From positions 1 through 64,000 of the forward strand of contig SVFY01000016.1 in the NCBI GenBank assembly GCA_015056625.1: a DNA stretch of 64,000 nucleotides, in the 5' to 3' direction. A model generated the notes under the pieces. It did not search any database, was not told where the DNA came from, and saw only the letters and a program-made list of their open reading frames with translations. The stretch comes from Butyrivibrio sp. (GTDB lineage: Bacteria; Bacillota; Clostridia; Lachnospirales; Lachnospiraceae). Made by a program: the position numbers and the translations under genes. Below, piece by piece: positions 17,257 through 25,255 of this stretch (positions within the stretch are counted from its first letter, which is position 1; the number at the start of each line of letters is the position of its first letter).

Positions 17257-19545
17257 TCACTCAACTCCGCGTTTAAAATGTCCTGTGGTAAAGCTGCCAC
17301 TTTCAAAAATGTCAGGCTCATCTGCGCCACTTAACCTGCCTGTATAATAGTCAAGGATCCTGCGGCTTCTTTTGCCATCTTCAATTGTAAGATCGATCCT
17401 AAGATCATCAAAAAGGTCTCTGCCCGTGATCTTATCAAGGCTTCCATGAAGAGATGTAGGAAATGTATTCCAGATCACGTTATAACAGTGTCTGCAATTG
17501 CAGGTCACAGTCATCCTGTTATTCATCCTGTCCAGGATATTGACGTTCTCGCTCTGCAGCTCATGGATCCTGCCACTGCAGGCGTCTGTAGTCTTCTTGA
17601 TACAGCCGGCACTTATCATCATGGGAATATGCCCATAGATATTGTAGGCAACCGGAATAGAGGTTTCCTTTCTAATAGCACTGACAAGGTCACAAGCCTC
17701 TTTAAAATTAAGCTCATAGGGCACTGAAATCTCATCAACAAAAATGTCACTATCCAAGGCCATGGCTATATCCATAAGTTCAAGAACAGCTTCCCTGTTC
17801 CAGTTGTAAACTCCATAGTCAAAAGAAATATTGCCCTTAAAGCCACTTTCCTTTAAAACACCAAGCTGTTCAAGGTTTCGAACAAGGATGCCATCAAAAC
17901 AGCTTTCTTTTAGTTCGTCAGATACCCTCTTAACTTCCTGGCTTCCATCCCAGCCTTCTGTCCTTGTTATGTAAGGCAGAACCGCATAAAACCTAAGGCT
18001 AGGAGCGCTCAGCTTAAGAGCTTTGATCTTCTCTTTTACTTTTTCATCAAATTTCAAAAAGAGATTGCTGTCTACATAGATCCTGTCAATAAGGCCGGAA
18101 GAATGGTCATAGTCAAGTACAGTATCCAGCTGATCCCTGGTAGATACAAGGACCTGCAGCCTGCCCTTCTTGGCACCACTTACAGCGCTTTCATACACAT
18201 CATAGTCGGTTAGCGACTTCGCTTTTGGCGTTCTGAAGCCATTTTCTGGCATAAGAGCCTCATCCATCTTCAAAACCAGGTCTCTTCTAAGCTCATTAAG
18301 TGCACTGACCGCAATAAATATGCCGCTGCCAGAGCCGCCATCATCTATGTTGATATCTATACTTCCAGCTTCGTAGCTTGTTCCTCCAAGCTTGGATATC
18401 TGCTTTCTGATGGACTCCTCATCCATTGGCCGCTTACTTGCGCTCTGAACCTCAGCGCCATAAGCTTCCTCATAAAAGAAATCATCTCCCCTTTGCACTG
18501 ACATTGTAAGGCGCGCCTTCTGCCCTGCGATCAGCTCACAGTACAAGTCGCAGCTGTACTTAAGGGTAGATGTAAGGTACTTGTCATGAACACTGGCCAA
18601 AATGTCTTCAGATGTTGCATTATATGCAGGAGATACCACAGTGACCATGGACTTGTCATTGTGTCTGTGATAATAGCCTTCACTGATACCAGTCCTCTGA
18701 TAGAGGTTCTTTAAGGTTTCAAGGTCCTCTTTAGAAACTCTATGATCGCCCTTAGGGTTATCGTAATACTTATCAATATATTTTCTGTAAAGAGCTGTAA
18801 CACCTGCGCTGTACTCAGGCTTTTTCATCCTTCCCTCTATCTTGAAGGAATCAATTCCTGCCTCAATAAGTTCCGGAATAATGGAAATGGTGCTCATATC
18901 CTTAAGGCTTAGTGGATACTGCTCACCTGTGCTTCCATTTACACCGTAAGGAAGCCTGCAGGGCTGGGCGCATCTTCCTCTGTTGCCACTTCTTCCGCCT
19001 ACAACAGAGCTAAAAAGGCAGGCTCCGGAATAGCAATAGCACATAGCCCCATGAATAAAGGCCTCAACCTCGATATCAGCCTCATCTCTTATAGCCTTCA
19101 TCTCAGAAAGACTCAGCTCTCTTGCAGGAACTACCCTTGTATAGCCTCTCTCCTTAAGGAGCCTGGCTCCATGAACGCCAGTTATGGTCTGCTGGGTGCT
19201 GGCATGAAGTTCAATGCCTGGAAATTCCTGTCTTATAAGCCTTGCTACTCCCAGGTCCTGAACTATTACACCGTCGAGGTTTTTTTCTGCATAAGGAACC
19301 ATGAAGTCATAGACTTCTGAAAACTCACCCTCTTTAACAAGGGTGTTGACTGTCATATATATTTTTTTACCGTGGAGATGCGCATAGACTATAGCGTCAA
19401 GAACCTGATCCCTGTCAAAGTTATCAGCGTAGGCCCTTGCGCCAAACTTAGATCCCCCAAGATAAACTGCGTCAGCGCCAGCATTAAAAGCGCCCACCAT
19501 TGTTTCATAGCCACCTGCAGGTGACAAAAGTTCTACTTCCTTCAT
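17257..19545 (-). CDS. U32 family peptidase-like protein with DUF3656 region
   Basis: An N-terminal TIM-barrel-like U32 region has ELLSPAGG and AGADAVYLGG near the start. The cysteine-containing SYSGACLFSS and GNRGRCAQPCR signature sits near residues 165-190. The C-terminal two thirds match the long U32/DUF3656 form. E. coli RlhA, a homologue, hydroxylates 23S rRNA C2501, so an RNA-modification role is as likely as proteolysis. Four further Cys near the C-terminus (CSG, CNCRHC) may bind metal. The start at 19545 follows a GGGA site; an earlier in-frame start lies in a poor context. Confidence 0.85.
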   Translation of the reverse strand: MKEVELLSPAGGYETMVGAFNAGADAVYLGGSKFGARAYADNFDRDQVLDAIVYAHLHGKKIYMTVNTLVKEGEFSEVYDFMVPYAEKNLDGVIVQDLGVARLIRQEFPGIELHASTQQTITGVHGARLLKERGYTRVVPARELSLSEMKAIRDEADIEVEAFIHGAMCYCYSGACLFSSVVGGRSGNRGRCAQPCRLPYGVNGSTGEQYPLSLKDMSTISIIPELIEAGIDSFKIEGRMKKPEYSAGVTALYRKYIDKYYDNPKGDHRVSKEDLETLKNLYQRTGISEGYYHRHNDKSMVTVVSPAYNATSEDILASVHDKYLTSTLKYSCDLYCELIAGQKARLTMSVQRGDDFFYEEAYGAEVQSASKRPMDEESIRKQISKLGGTSYEAGSIDINIDDGGSGSGIFIAVSALNELRRDLVLKMDEALMPENGFRTPKAKSLTDYDVYESAVSGAKKGRLQVLVSTRDQLDTVLDYDHSSGLIDRIYVDSNLFLKFDEKVKEKIKALKLSAPSLRFYAVLPYITRTEGWDGSQEVKRVSDELKESCFDGILVRNLEQLGVLKESGFKGNISFDYGVYNWNREAVLELMDIAMALDSDIFVDEISVPYELNFKEACDLVSAIRKETSIPVAYNIYGHIPMMISAGCIKKTTDACSGRIHELQSENVNILDRMNNRMTVTCNCRHCYNVIWNTFPTSLHGSLDKITGRDLFDDLRIDLTIEDGKRSRRILDYYTGRLSGADEPDIFESGSFTTGHFKRGVE

Positions 19546-19580
19546 ATCATTCCCAACAAGCCCACAAAGGGCTCTTAACA

Positions 19581-19608
19581 AATAAAAAGGCTGTCAAAAG
19601 ACAGCCTT
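19581..19608 (-). terminator. Intrinsic terminator after zapA
   Basis: AAGGCTGTC/GACAGCCTT has a four-base loop, and a T-tract follows on the minus strand (TTTTTATTTGTT). It separates the ruvA-ruvB-zapA unit from the U32 cluster. Confidence 0.88.
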
Positions 19609-19614
19609 AAATTA

Positions 19615-20019
19615 TCACTTCTTGTTCTTGACCTGTGTCTCAAGCTGGATGATCTTCTTGGATGACTCATCAAGCTTGGTCTGAAGGCCCTTGCTGTTTT
19701 TCTCTGTGTTTTCAAGCTTGATCTGAGTAGCTATTAGCTCATGCTTAAGATCATAGAGTTCCTTCTCCTTCTCAGAAAGCTGCTCCTCCATCATCTCGAT
19801 CTGTTTCTTGCTCTTGAAGTAATCATCAGCAATATTGAGCTGTAACAAGACATTTTGCGTATCGATGGGCTGTCTCTTGAAGCCATCGATCTTGTTGTAC
19901 TCAGAAATCTTATTGTTGATATATGAGGCTACCTTCTGAAGGTACTCCTCACTCTCATATCCGCTCAAGGTAAAAACCTTGCCGCCAATTATAACCTCGG
20001 TATCAGTCTTGGATGCCAT
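19615..20019 (-). CDS. zapA: ZapA, FtsZ-ring-associated protein
   Basis: Bundles FtsZ filaments at midcell. The N-terminal globular part (residues 1-65) has the family motifs VIIGGKVFTLSG and YLQKVASYINNKI. A long coiled coil (about 70-130) follows. The start at 20019 is preceded by GGGGAG with good spacing; an upstream in-frame start would include the ribosome binding site. It sits 34 bases after ruvB on the same strand and ends at a strong terminator. Confidence 0.88.
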   Translation of the reverse strand: MASKTDTEVIIGGKVFTLSGYESEEYLQKVASYINNKISEYNKIDGFKRQPIDTQNVLLQLNIADDYFKSKKQIEMMEEQLSEKEKELYDLKHELIATQIKLENTEKNSKGLQTKLDESSKKIIQLETQVKNKK

Positions 20020-20053
20020 GATAATCTCCCCACTCAATCGTTATATAAAAAGA

Positions 20054-21085
20054 TTATATACCGCTATCAGTGGGCATTTCAAGCCCTAAATGGTGATATG
20101 CAGCATCAGTAACTACGCGGCCTCTGGGGGTTCTGTTTATGAATCCGTTTTTGATAAGATAGGGCTCATAAACGTCCTCAATCGTACCTGCATCTTCTCC
20201 AATGGCAGCTGCTAAAGTATCAAGTCCCACAGGTCCTCCAGAGAACTTACCTATCATGGTCATAAGAAGGTTCCTGTCTGTGTGGTCAAGGCCCATCTTG
20301 TCCACATCCATAAGGTCAAGGGCTGTGACAGCCACTTCCTCAGTGATCCTGCCATCAAATCTTACCTGGGCAAAGTCCCTTACCCTCTTAAGTATCCTGT
20401 TGGCAAGACGTGGTGTTCCGCGGCTCCTTCGCGCCATCTCAACTGCGCCTTTTTTATCAACTTCTACGTTCAAAACCTTGGCTGACTGCGTAATGATGCT
20501 GCACAGCTCGTCAATCTCGTAAAACTCCATCCTGTGGATCATTCCAAATCTGTCACGAAGAGGCGCTGACAGCATACCAGCTCTTGTAGTAGCACCAATC
20601 AGGGTAAATTTTGGTAGATCAAGTCTTATAGACCTGGCTGTAGGTCCCTTGCCTATCATGATATCAATGGCAAAGTCCTCCATTGCAGGATACAGAACCT
20701 CTTCTACCTGGCGGTTAAGCCTGTGTATCTCATCCACAAACAAAACATCGCCTTCCTTAAGGTTATTGAGAATCGCAGCCATGTCTCCAGGCTTCTCAAT
20801 TGCCGGTCCTGAGGTGATCTTGATGTTGACTCCCATCTCTGAAGCTATGATGGAAGCAAGGGTTGTCTTACCAAGTCCGGGAGGTCCGTAAAAAAGAAGG
20901 TGGTCAAGACTCTCTCCCCTCTTCTTGGCAGCCTCTATGTAAATCTCAAGGCTCTCCTTGATCTTCTTCTGACCTATATAGTTACTTAGGGTCTTGGGGC
21001 GAAGGGATCCTTCGATCTTGACGTCCTCTGCGCTGTACTCCGCATCCAGTCCCCTTGCTGTTGTCTTAATCGTCCTCTTTTCCAT
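20054..21085 (-). CDS. ruvB: RuvB, Holliday junction branch-migration motor
   Basis: AAA+ ATPase that drives branch migration with RuvA. Walker A is GPPGLGKTT (about residues 66-74), Walker B has DEIHRL, and sensor and arginine-finger regions follow ([18 protein letters not shown]). A winged-helix C-terminal domain ends with INRTPRGRV. Length is 343 aa, normal. The start codon overlaps the ruvA stop by one base. Confidence 0.97.
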   Translation of the reverse strand: MEKRTIKTTARGLDAEYSAEDVKIEGSLRPKTLSNYIGQKKIKESLEIYIEAAKKRGESLDHLLFYGPPGLGKTTLASIIASEMGVNIKITSGPAIEKPGDMAAILNNLKEGDVLFVDEIHRLNRQVEEVLYPAMEDFAIDIMIGKGPTARSIRLDLPKFTLIGATTRAGMLSAPLRDRFGMIHRMEFYEIDELCSIITQSAKVLNVEVDKKGAVEMARRSRGTPRLANRILKRVRDFAQVRFDGRITEEVAVTALDLMDVDKMGLDHTDRNLLMTMIGKFSGGPVGLDTLAAAIGEDAGTIEDVYEPYLIKNGFINRTPRGRVVTDAAYHHLGLEMPTDSGI

Positions 21086-21705
21086 TAGTACATCTCCTTA
21101 AGTGCAAGTTTAAGAAGTACTTCTGTATCAGATGCAGCACTTTCATCAGCCTTAAGAACCTTCCTGACAGCCTTCATGGCATCTGTTGAATTGTAGCCAA
21201 GTGCCACAAGAGCAGCCACAGCCTCATCTCTTGCAGATGACGCCTCGCCAGAAATATCATCCATAGTTACTGAAGCACTGCTTCTAAGCATATCGTCCTC
21301 AGATACCTTGATCTTGTCTCGAAGCTCAAGAGTAATCCTCTCAGCGGTCTTTTTCCCGATGCCAGGAGCCGCAGAAATTGACTTGGAATCTCCAGCCATT
21401 ATGGCAAATCTAAGGTCATCCGGAGTCATGACAGACAGAATAGATAAACCGCCCTTAGGTCCTATTCCACTTACTGTTATAAGCATCTTGAAAAGAGCCA
21501 GCTCATCCCTTGAAAGAAATCCAAAGAGATTAAAAGCATCCTCTTTGACATTGGTGTAGGTATAAAGCTTGACAGCCTCTCCTATCCCGGGCATCCTGTC
21601 CATGGTCGATCCGGAAATAAAAACATTCATGCCCACTCCTCCAACATCAACCACGCAGAGCCCCTCTTCAATATACTCAAGAATTCCGTTTACATACGCT
21701 ATCAA
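21085..21705 (-). CDS. ruvA: RuvA, Holliday junction binding protein
   Basis: Tetrameric protein that holds the four-way junction and loads RuvB. The N-terminal OB fold begins [14 protein letters not shown]. Helix-hairpin-helix motifs follow ([16 protein letters not shown] and [15 protein letters not shown]). The C-terminal RuvB-contacting domain includes [20 protein letters not shown]. The start is set at the TTG at 21705, which has GGGGGA 8 bases upstream. The TTG at 21720 overlaps that G-run, so it is unlikely to be used. Confidence 0.95.
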   Translation of the reverse strand: MIAYVNGILEYIEEGLCVVDVGGVGMNVFISGSTMDRMPGIGEAVKLYTYTNVKEDAFNLFGFLSRDELALFKMLITVSGIGPKGGLSILSVMTPDDLRFAIMAGDSKSISAAPGIGKKTAERITLELRDKIKVSEDDMLRSSASVTMDDISGEASSARDEAVAALVALGYNSTDAMKAVRKVLKADESAASDTEVLLKLALKEMY

Positions 21706-21743
21706 ATCTTCGTCCCCCAAGGCTTCAAATTCTACTATAAACT

Positions 21744-21772
21744 ATTATAGAACATTTGTTTGTGCGTGTCTA
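21744..21772 (-). promoter_or_regulatory. ruvAB promoter
   Basis: On the minus strand, TAGACA (21767-21772) and TATAAT (21744-21749) have a 17-bp spacer. The -35 immediately abuts the end of the upstream membrane-protein gene. Confidence 0.75.
21749..21762 (-). promoter_or_regulatory. LexA (SOS) operator of ruvAB
   Basis: The minus-strand sequence CAAACAAATGTTCT matches the Gram-positive LexA consensus at 12 of 14 positions. It sits in the spacer of the ruvA promoter, the same placement as operator 2 of recA. Confidence 0.7.
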
Positions 21773-22660
21773 TTAGTGTAAAAGAGTTTCGTGTATAAAA
21801 TCAACGAACATATAAAATGGAATCACCAGTACTATTCCCATGAAAACGCTAAAGATATTGGCTACGATACCATAGAAAAAACATTTAGGTTCTGGTTCTC
21901 CTTTATCTGTAACCAGTGCAAAGCTGTAGACAATGGCCTCGAAGATCATTATTATGATCTCCAAAAATCCTGCCACAAAAAGTCCCGGCCAGCCAGCGCG
22001 GCTTAAGAAGTACACTTTAAATATGTTGTATGGAATATTGGTGATTGCATTGACAACAAGAAAGCTGATGATATTTCTTTTGTTCCTTGGAAGCTTAAAG
22101 AGCAGGAAAACTATCCATTCAAATACCAACGTCAAAAGATAATACCCCAGCACCTGGATCACTCTAAACAGTGACTTTCTTATGTAGTGCTCGGTTATGG
22201 TATTTGCAGCATAGTCATATGTAATTGAGGCATTAAACTCCCTTCTGTCAAAGACTTCGCTGACCTGAACAGGTCCAGTCTCATCTATAACAAGTATCCT
22301 GAAGGGATTCGGAACATCATAATCAAAAGTTACTTCATTTCTTTCATTGGGCTTATAGTAATTGTTCTCCCAGAAAGATGTAAAATACGTCCATCTCTCA
22401 TAAGAGAAGTTTTCAAGATACTCATCTATAGTTTCTTTTTCAGGATCAAAATTCCTTATTTCTGTATTATATTGCTCATCTTCATTGTTCCAGTCATCCA
22501 GTAGTGCCACATAACAATTATCCGGAGCATTTACGAGTTTTATGTGGATCGATGGCTTGGCGCCAATGTCTGCAGATGCCTTTACTGGAAATAAACATAT
22601 GGAAAAAAGAAGCAGGAACATGCTTCCAAGAACTCTAAAAACTGTACTTTTCTTCTTCAC
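21773..22660 (-). CDS. Exported or membrane hypothetical protein with C-terminal helices
   Basis: Family not recognised by name. A signal peptide (residues 1-31, ending near KASA) precedes an extracellular domain of about 140 residues that begins DIGAKPSIHI and is rich in Trp, Tyr and acids. Four or five membrane helices follow (about 165-290). It starts with GTG behind a GGGG ribosome binding site. That site and its upstream bases are perfectly complementary over 11 bases to the C-rich RNA elements near 58.2 and 58.8 kb. A sensor or envelope-stress role is only a guess. Confidence 0.75.
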   Translation of the reverse strand: MKKKSTVFRVLGSMFLLLFSICLFPVKASADIGAKPSIHIKLVNAPDNCYVALLDDWNNEDEQYNTEIRNFDPEKETIDEYLENFSYERWTYFTSFWENNYYKPNERNEVTFDYDVPNPFRILVIDETGPVQVSEVFDRREFNASITYDYAANTITEHYIRKSLFRVIQVLGYYLLTLVFEWIVFLLFKLPRNKRNIISFLVVNAITNIPYNIFKVYFLSRAGWPGLFVAGFLEIIIMIFEAIVYSFALVTDKGEPEPKCFFYGIVANIFSVFMGIVLVIPFYMFVDFIHETLLH

Positions 22661-22684
22661 TTAAAAATCCCCAACAAAAATAAT

Positions 22685-23095
22685 TTATCTCTTAAACATT
22701 TCGATATGAACCCCTGTAAAAGATACAGTTGCAATCGTAGCGCCAAGATCATCATAGACTCTTATCTGGTAAAAGCAGTTCTGTCTGCCGTCCTTTATAA
22801 GTTCTGATTCTCCATACAAAACGGAGCCCCTGGACATTGAAAGAAACGTAGCCTGACCCACAAGAGATGCTGTGAGCTTTTCTTTTTCAAAATTGGATGC
22901 CACAGCAAAAGTAAAGTCAGCCAGAGTATATATTGCTCCGCCCATTACGCCACCGAAGGCATTTCTGTGGATGTCAGTAAGCTTCATGCTGCACTTTGCG
23001 TATCCATCCCCTACTTCTTCAATTACAATACCACTAGCCTCAGTGGCATACTTATCTGCAGCAAAGATGCTTCGTGCTTCTTCAAGCTTCCCCAT
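22685..23095 (-). CDS. PaaI-type hotdog-fold thioesterase
   Basis: A 136-aa single hotdog domain, likely hydrolysing acyl- or aryl-CoA thioesters. The family signature HRNAFGGVMGGAIYTLADF holds the catalytic loop and central helix, followed by VASNFEKEKLTASLVGQATFL. The natural substrate cannot be read. It sits between a HAD phosphatase and a membrane protein on the same strand, with 20- and 24-base gaps, so these genes are probably co-transcribed. Confidence 0.85.
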   Translation of the reverse strand: MGKLEEARSIFAADKYATEASGIVIEEVGDGYAKCSMKLTDIHRNAFGGVMGGAIYTLADFTFAVASNFEKEKLTASLVGQATFLSMSRGSVLYGESELIKDGRQNCFYQIRVYDDLGATIATVSFTGVHIEMFKR

Positions 23096-23115
23096 TATCT
23101 AAATCCCCCTTATCA

Positions 23116-23973
23116 TCAGAGCATTTCGCCCATTTCTTTTATTGAATCAAATATCACATCAGGCTGAACATCAGAATCAGGAACTTCTGATAGCTTGGTT
23201 TCGCCAGTAAGAACCAACACTCCTATAGCTCCGTTGTGTACGCCTGTAGCTACATCAGTATAAATACGGTCCCCAACGAATGCTATTTTTTCTCTGTCTA
23301 CGCCTGTTGCGTCAACCACCATATCCACGGTCTCTTTAAAGGGCTTACCAACAAACTTAGGCTTAACCTTGGTAGACAGCTCAATAGCTGCGCACATTGC
23401 ACCGCAGTCCGGGATAAATCCGCCTGGAACTGGGCAGTTGATATCAAGGTGGGTTGCCAGGAACTTAGCACCCTTCATGATATAGACGCATGCATTTGAT
23501 AACGTCGTATAGTCGAGACTTTTATCAAATCCAACAACGACCAGGTCTGGAATAGCTTCGCAATTGGCGTTACTCTTTGCTTCCTGAACATCTCTTTCAG
23601 ACTCAAAAAGAGTGATCCCAGCTTCCTCAAAGCTCTTTCTAAGCTCAGGAGTTCCAAGAAGATACACACTCTTTCCCGGATGCTGTGACTTTAGGTATCT
23701 GATCATCACATCGCCACTAGTCATGATCATATCTCTTGTAATGTGACAGTTCATTTTACGCAGCTTCTCAATGTAATTCTCAGAAGACACTGATGAATTA
23801 TTGGTAAAAAAGATATACCTCTTGCCAGCTCTTTTAACCGCCTCTAAGAAATCCAGGGCCCCGTCTAATATCTGATCCCCAAGATAAAAAGTTCCATCCA
23901 TATCAAGGGCAAAAAGATCTGTCTTATCAAGAATTTTCTTTTTTAGTTCTGTGCTCTGTAAATAGTCAATCAT
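23116..23973 (-). CDS. HAD-IIA family phosphatase (NagD-like)
   Basis: Haloacid dehalogenase superfamily phosphatase. Motif I is DMDGT (nucleophile Asp24, acid Asp26), motif II is FFTNNSS, and motif IV is GDRIYTD. The C2-type cap between motifs II and III places it in subfamily IIA with NagD, AraL and PNPase-like enzymes. The conserved KPFKETVDM segment is present. The substrate is probably a small sugar phosphate or nucleotide; nothing nearby specifies it. Confidence 0.88.
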   Translation of the reverse strand: MIDYLQSTELKKKILDKTDLFALDMDGTFYLGDQILDGALDFLEAVKRAGKRYIFFTNNSSVSSENYIEKLRKMNCHITRDMIMTSGDVMIRYLKSQHPGKSVYLLGTPELRKSFEEAGITLFESERDVQEAKSNANCEAIPDLVVVGFDKSLDYTTLSNACVYIMKGAKFLATHLDINCPVPGGFIPDCGAMCAAIELSTKVKPKFVGKPFKETVDMVVDATGVDREKIAFVGDRIYTDVATGVHNGAIGVLVLTGETKLSEVPDSDVQPDVIFDSIKEMGEML

Positions 23974-24031
23974 TTTTTAATATGTCGAATAAACATCCTT
24001 TCCATCAAATAATCCACGTACCTTCATCCAT

Positions 24032-25255
24032 CTACAGGTTATCATTCTTAAGGTGTTTCTCATAGAGCAGCACCACATCCCCGGCCTGAATGATATGATT
24101 TCCTCTTGGGATGATAGCCTTTCCTCTTCTACGTATCATAAAGATAAAGCTCTGCCTTGAAATGTCTAGGTGCTTAATGGCTACTCCATTCCAGGAATGT
24201 CCCTCTCCAATTGTGATCTCTTTTATCTCTATTGGCTGAACATCCTTAACCTTTTCAGCACACATCACAAGAATGTCACCCTTTTGAAGAACCGCATCAC
24301 CTCTTGGAATGATGGTCTCTTTATTTCTCTGCACAGCAACAATAATAACATCCTTAGGAATTCCAAGTTCAGAAATTTTCTGGCCGCACCAGCTGTCTTT
24401 TTCAGAGAGTTTAACCCTTATAAAATGGATGTTTTCCTCTTCAGCGTAGTTTCCGATGGTCTTAAGACGCTGATACTGTTCAACAAATCCGGCACTGATG
24501 ATACCAGTTGGAATAGCTACCATTCCTACTCCTAGAAAGCTTATGATAATTCCAAGTATTTTACCCGTTATTGTTATAGGGTAAATGTCACCATACCCAA
24601 CGGTCAAAAGAGTAGATACAGACCACCAGATACCTGAAAAGGCATTCTGGAAAACTTCTGGCTGGGCTTCGTGCTCAACACTGTACATACACAGGCTGCT
24701 GGCCATCATCAGAATCAAAATGATAAATACAGAAGCCATCAGCTGCTGTTTCTTGGAAGTAATGACCTCAGTTATGACATTGAGCTGATCATAATAGGAA
24801 TTGATCCTAAAGAGCCTTAAGATCCTAGCAACCCTGAAGAGCCTGAATACGGCTCCACCAGCTGGGAAAAAGAATGGCAGGTAATAGGGAAGGAAGGACA
24901 AAAGATCAATGATTCCCGTAAAGGAAAAGATATATTTTGCAGCTGCCTGACCCTCAGGAAGCTTTGGATAAAGTTCATTGGATGAAAAAAGACGCAATGC
25001 ATAGTCCACTGCGAAGAAAAATGTGGTAATTGCTTCAATAGTAAGGAGGAGCCCTTTGTAGTGCTCCTCCATGTAATCAAATGTTATTGCAAAAGCCGCA
25101 AAAAGATTGAGCACCAATGCTATGATGCTGATGATGTCATAAAACCTGTTAACGGGCTCGTCAATTACGCCCACGCTGACCATGTTAAAGATCTTGGCTC
25201 TTAAGCGATGAAAATCTCTAATGTGCCTTCTTACAGGTTTTTCGTCCCCCATCAT
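24032..25255 (-). CDS. Voltage-gated-type potassium channel with two RCK_C domains
   Basis: Six-helix Kv-like channel. The S4 segment carries Arg at 138, 141, 144, 147 and 150, one every third residue. The selectivity filter TVGYGD lies at 218-223. After S6 there are two TrkA-C (RCK_C) modules, about residues 278-330 and 345-400, each with an IIPRG turn. No RCK_N nucleotide-binding domain precedes them. RCK_C modules bind ligands such as cyclic di-AMP in other transporters, so nucleotide control is possible (inference). The start overlaps the helicase stop by 4 bp; this is the last gene of the long yicC operon. Confidence 0.88.
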   Translation of the reverse strand: MMGDEKPVRRHIRDFHRLRAKIFNMVSVGVIDEPVNRFYDIISIIALVLNLFAAFAITFDYMEEHYKGLLLTIEAITTFFFAVDYALRLFSSNELYPKLPEGQAAAKYIFSFTGIIDLLSFLPYYLPFFFPAGGAVFRLFRVARILRLFRINSYYDQLNVITEVITSKKQQLMASVFIILILMMASSLCMYSVEHEAQPEVFQNAFSGIWWSVSTLLTVGYGDIYPITITGKILGIIISFLGVGMVAIPTGIISAGFVEQYQRLKTIGNYAEEENIHFIRVKLSEKDSWCGQKISELGIPKDVIIVAVQRNKETIIPRGDAVLQKGDILVMCAEKVKDVQPIEIKEITIGEGHSWNGVAIKHLDISRQSFIFMIRRRGKAIIPRGNHIIQAGDVVLLYEKHLKNDNL

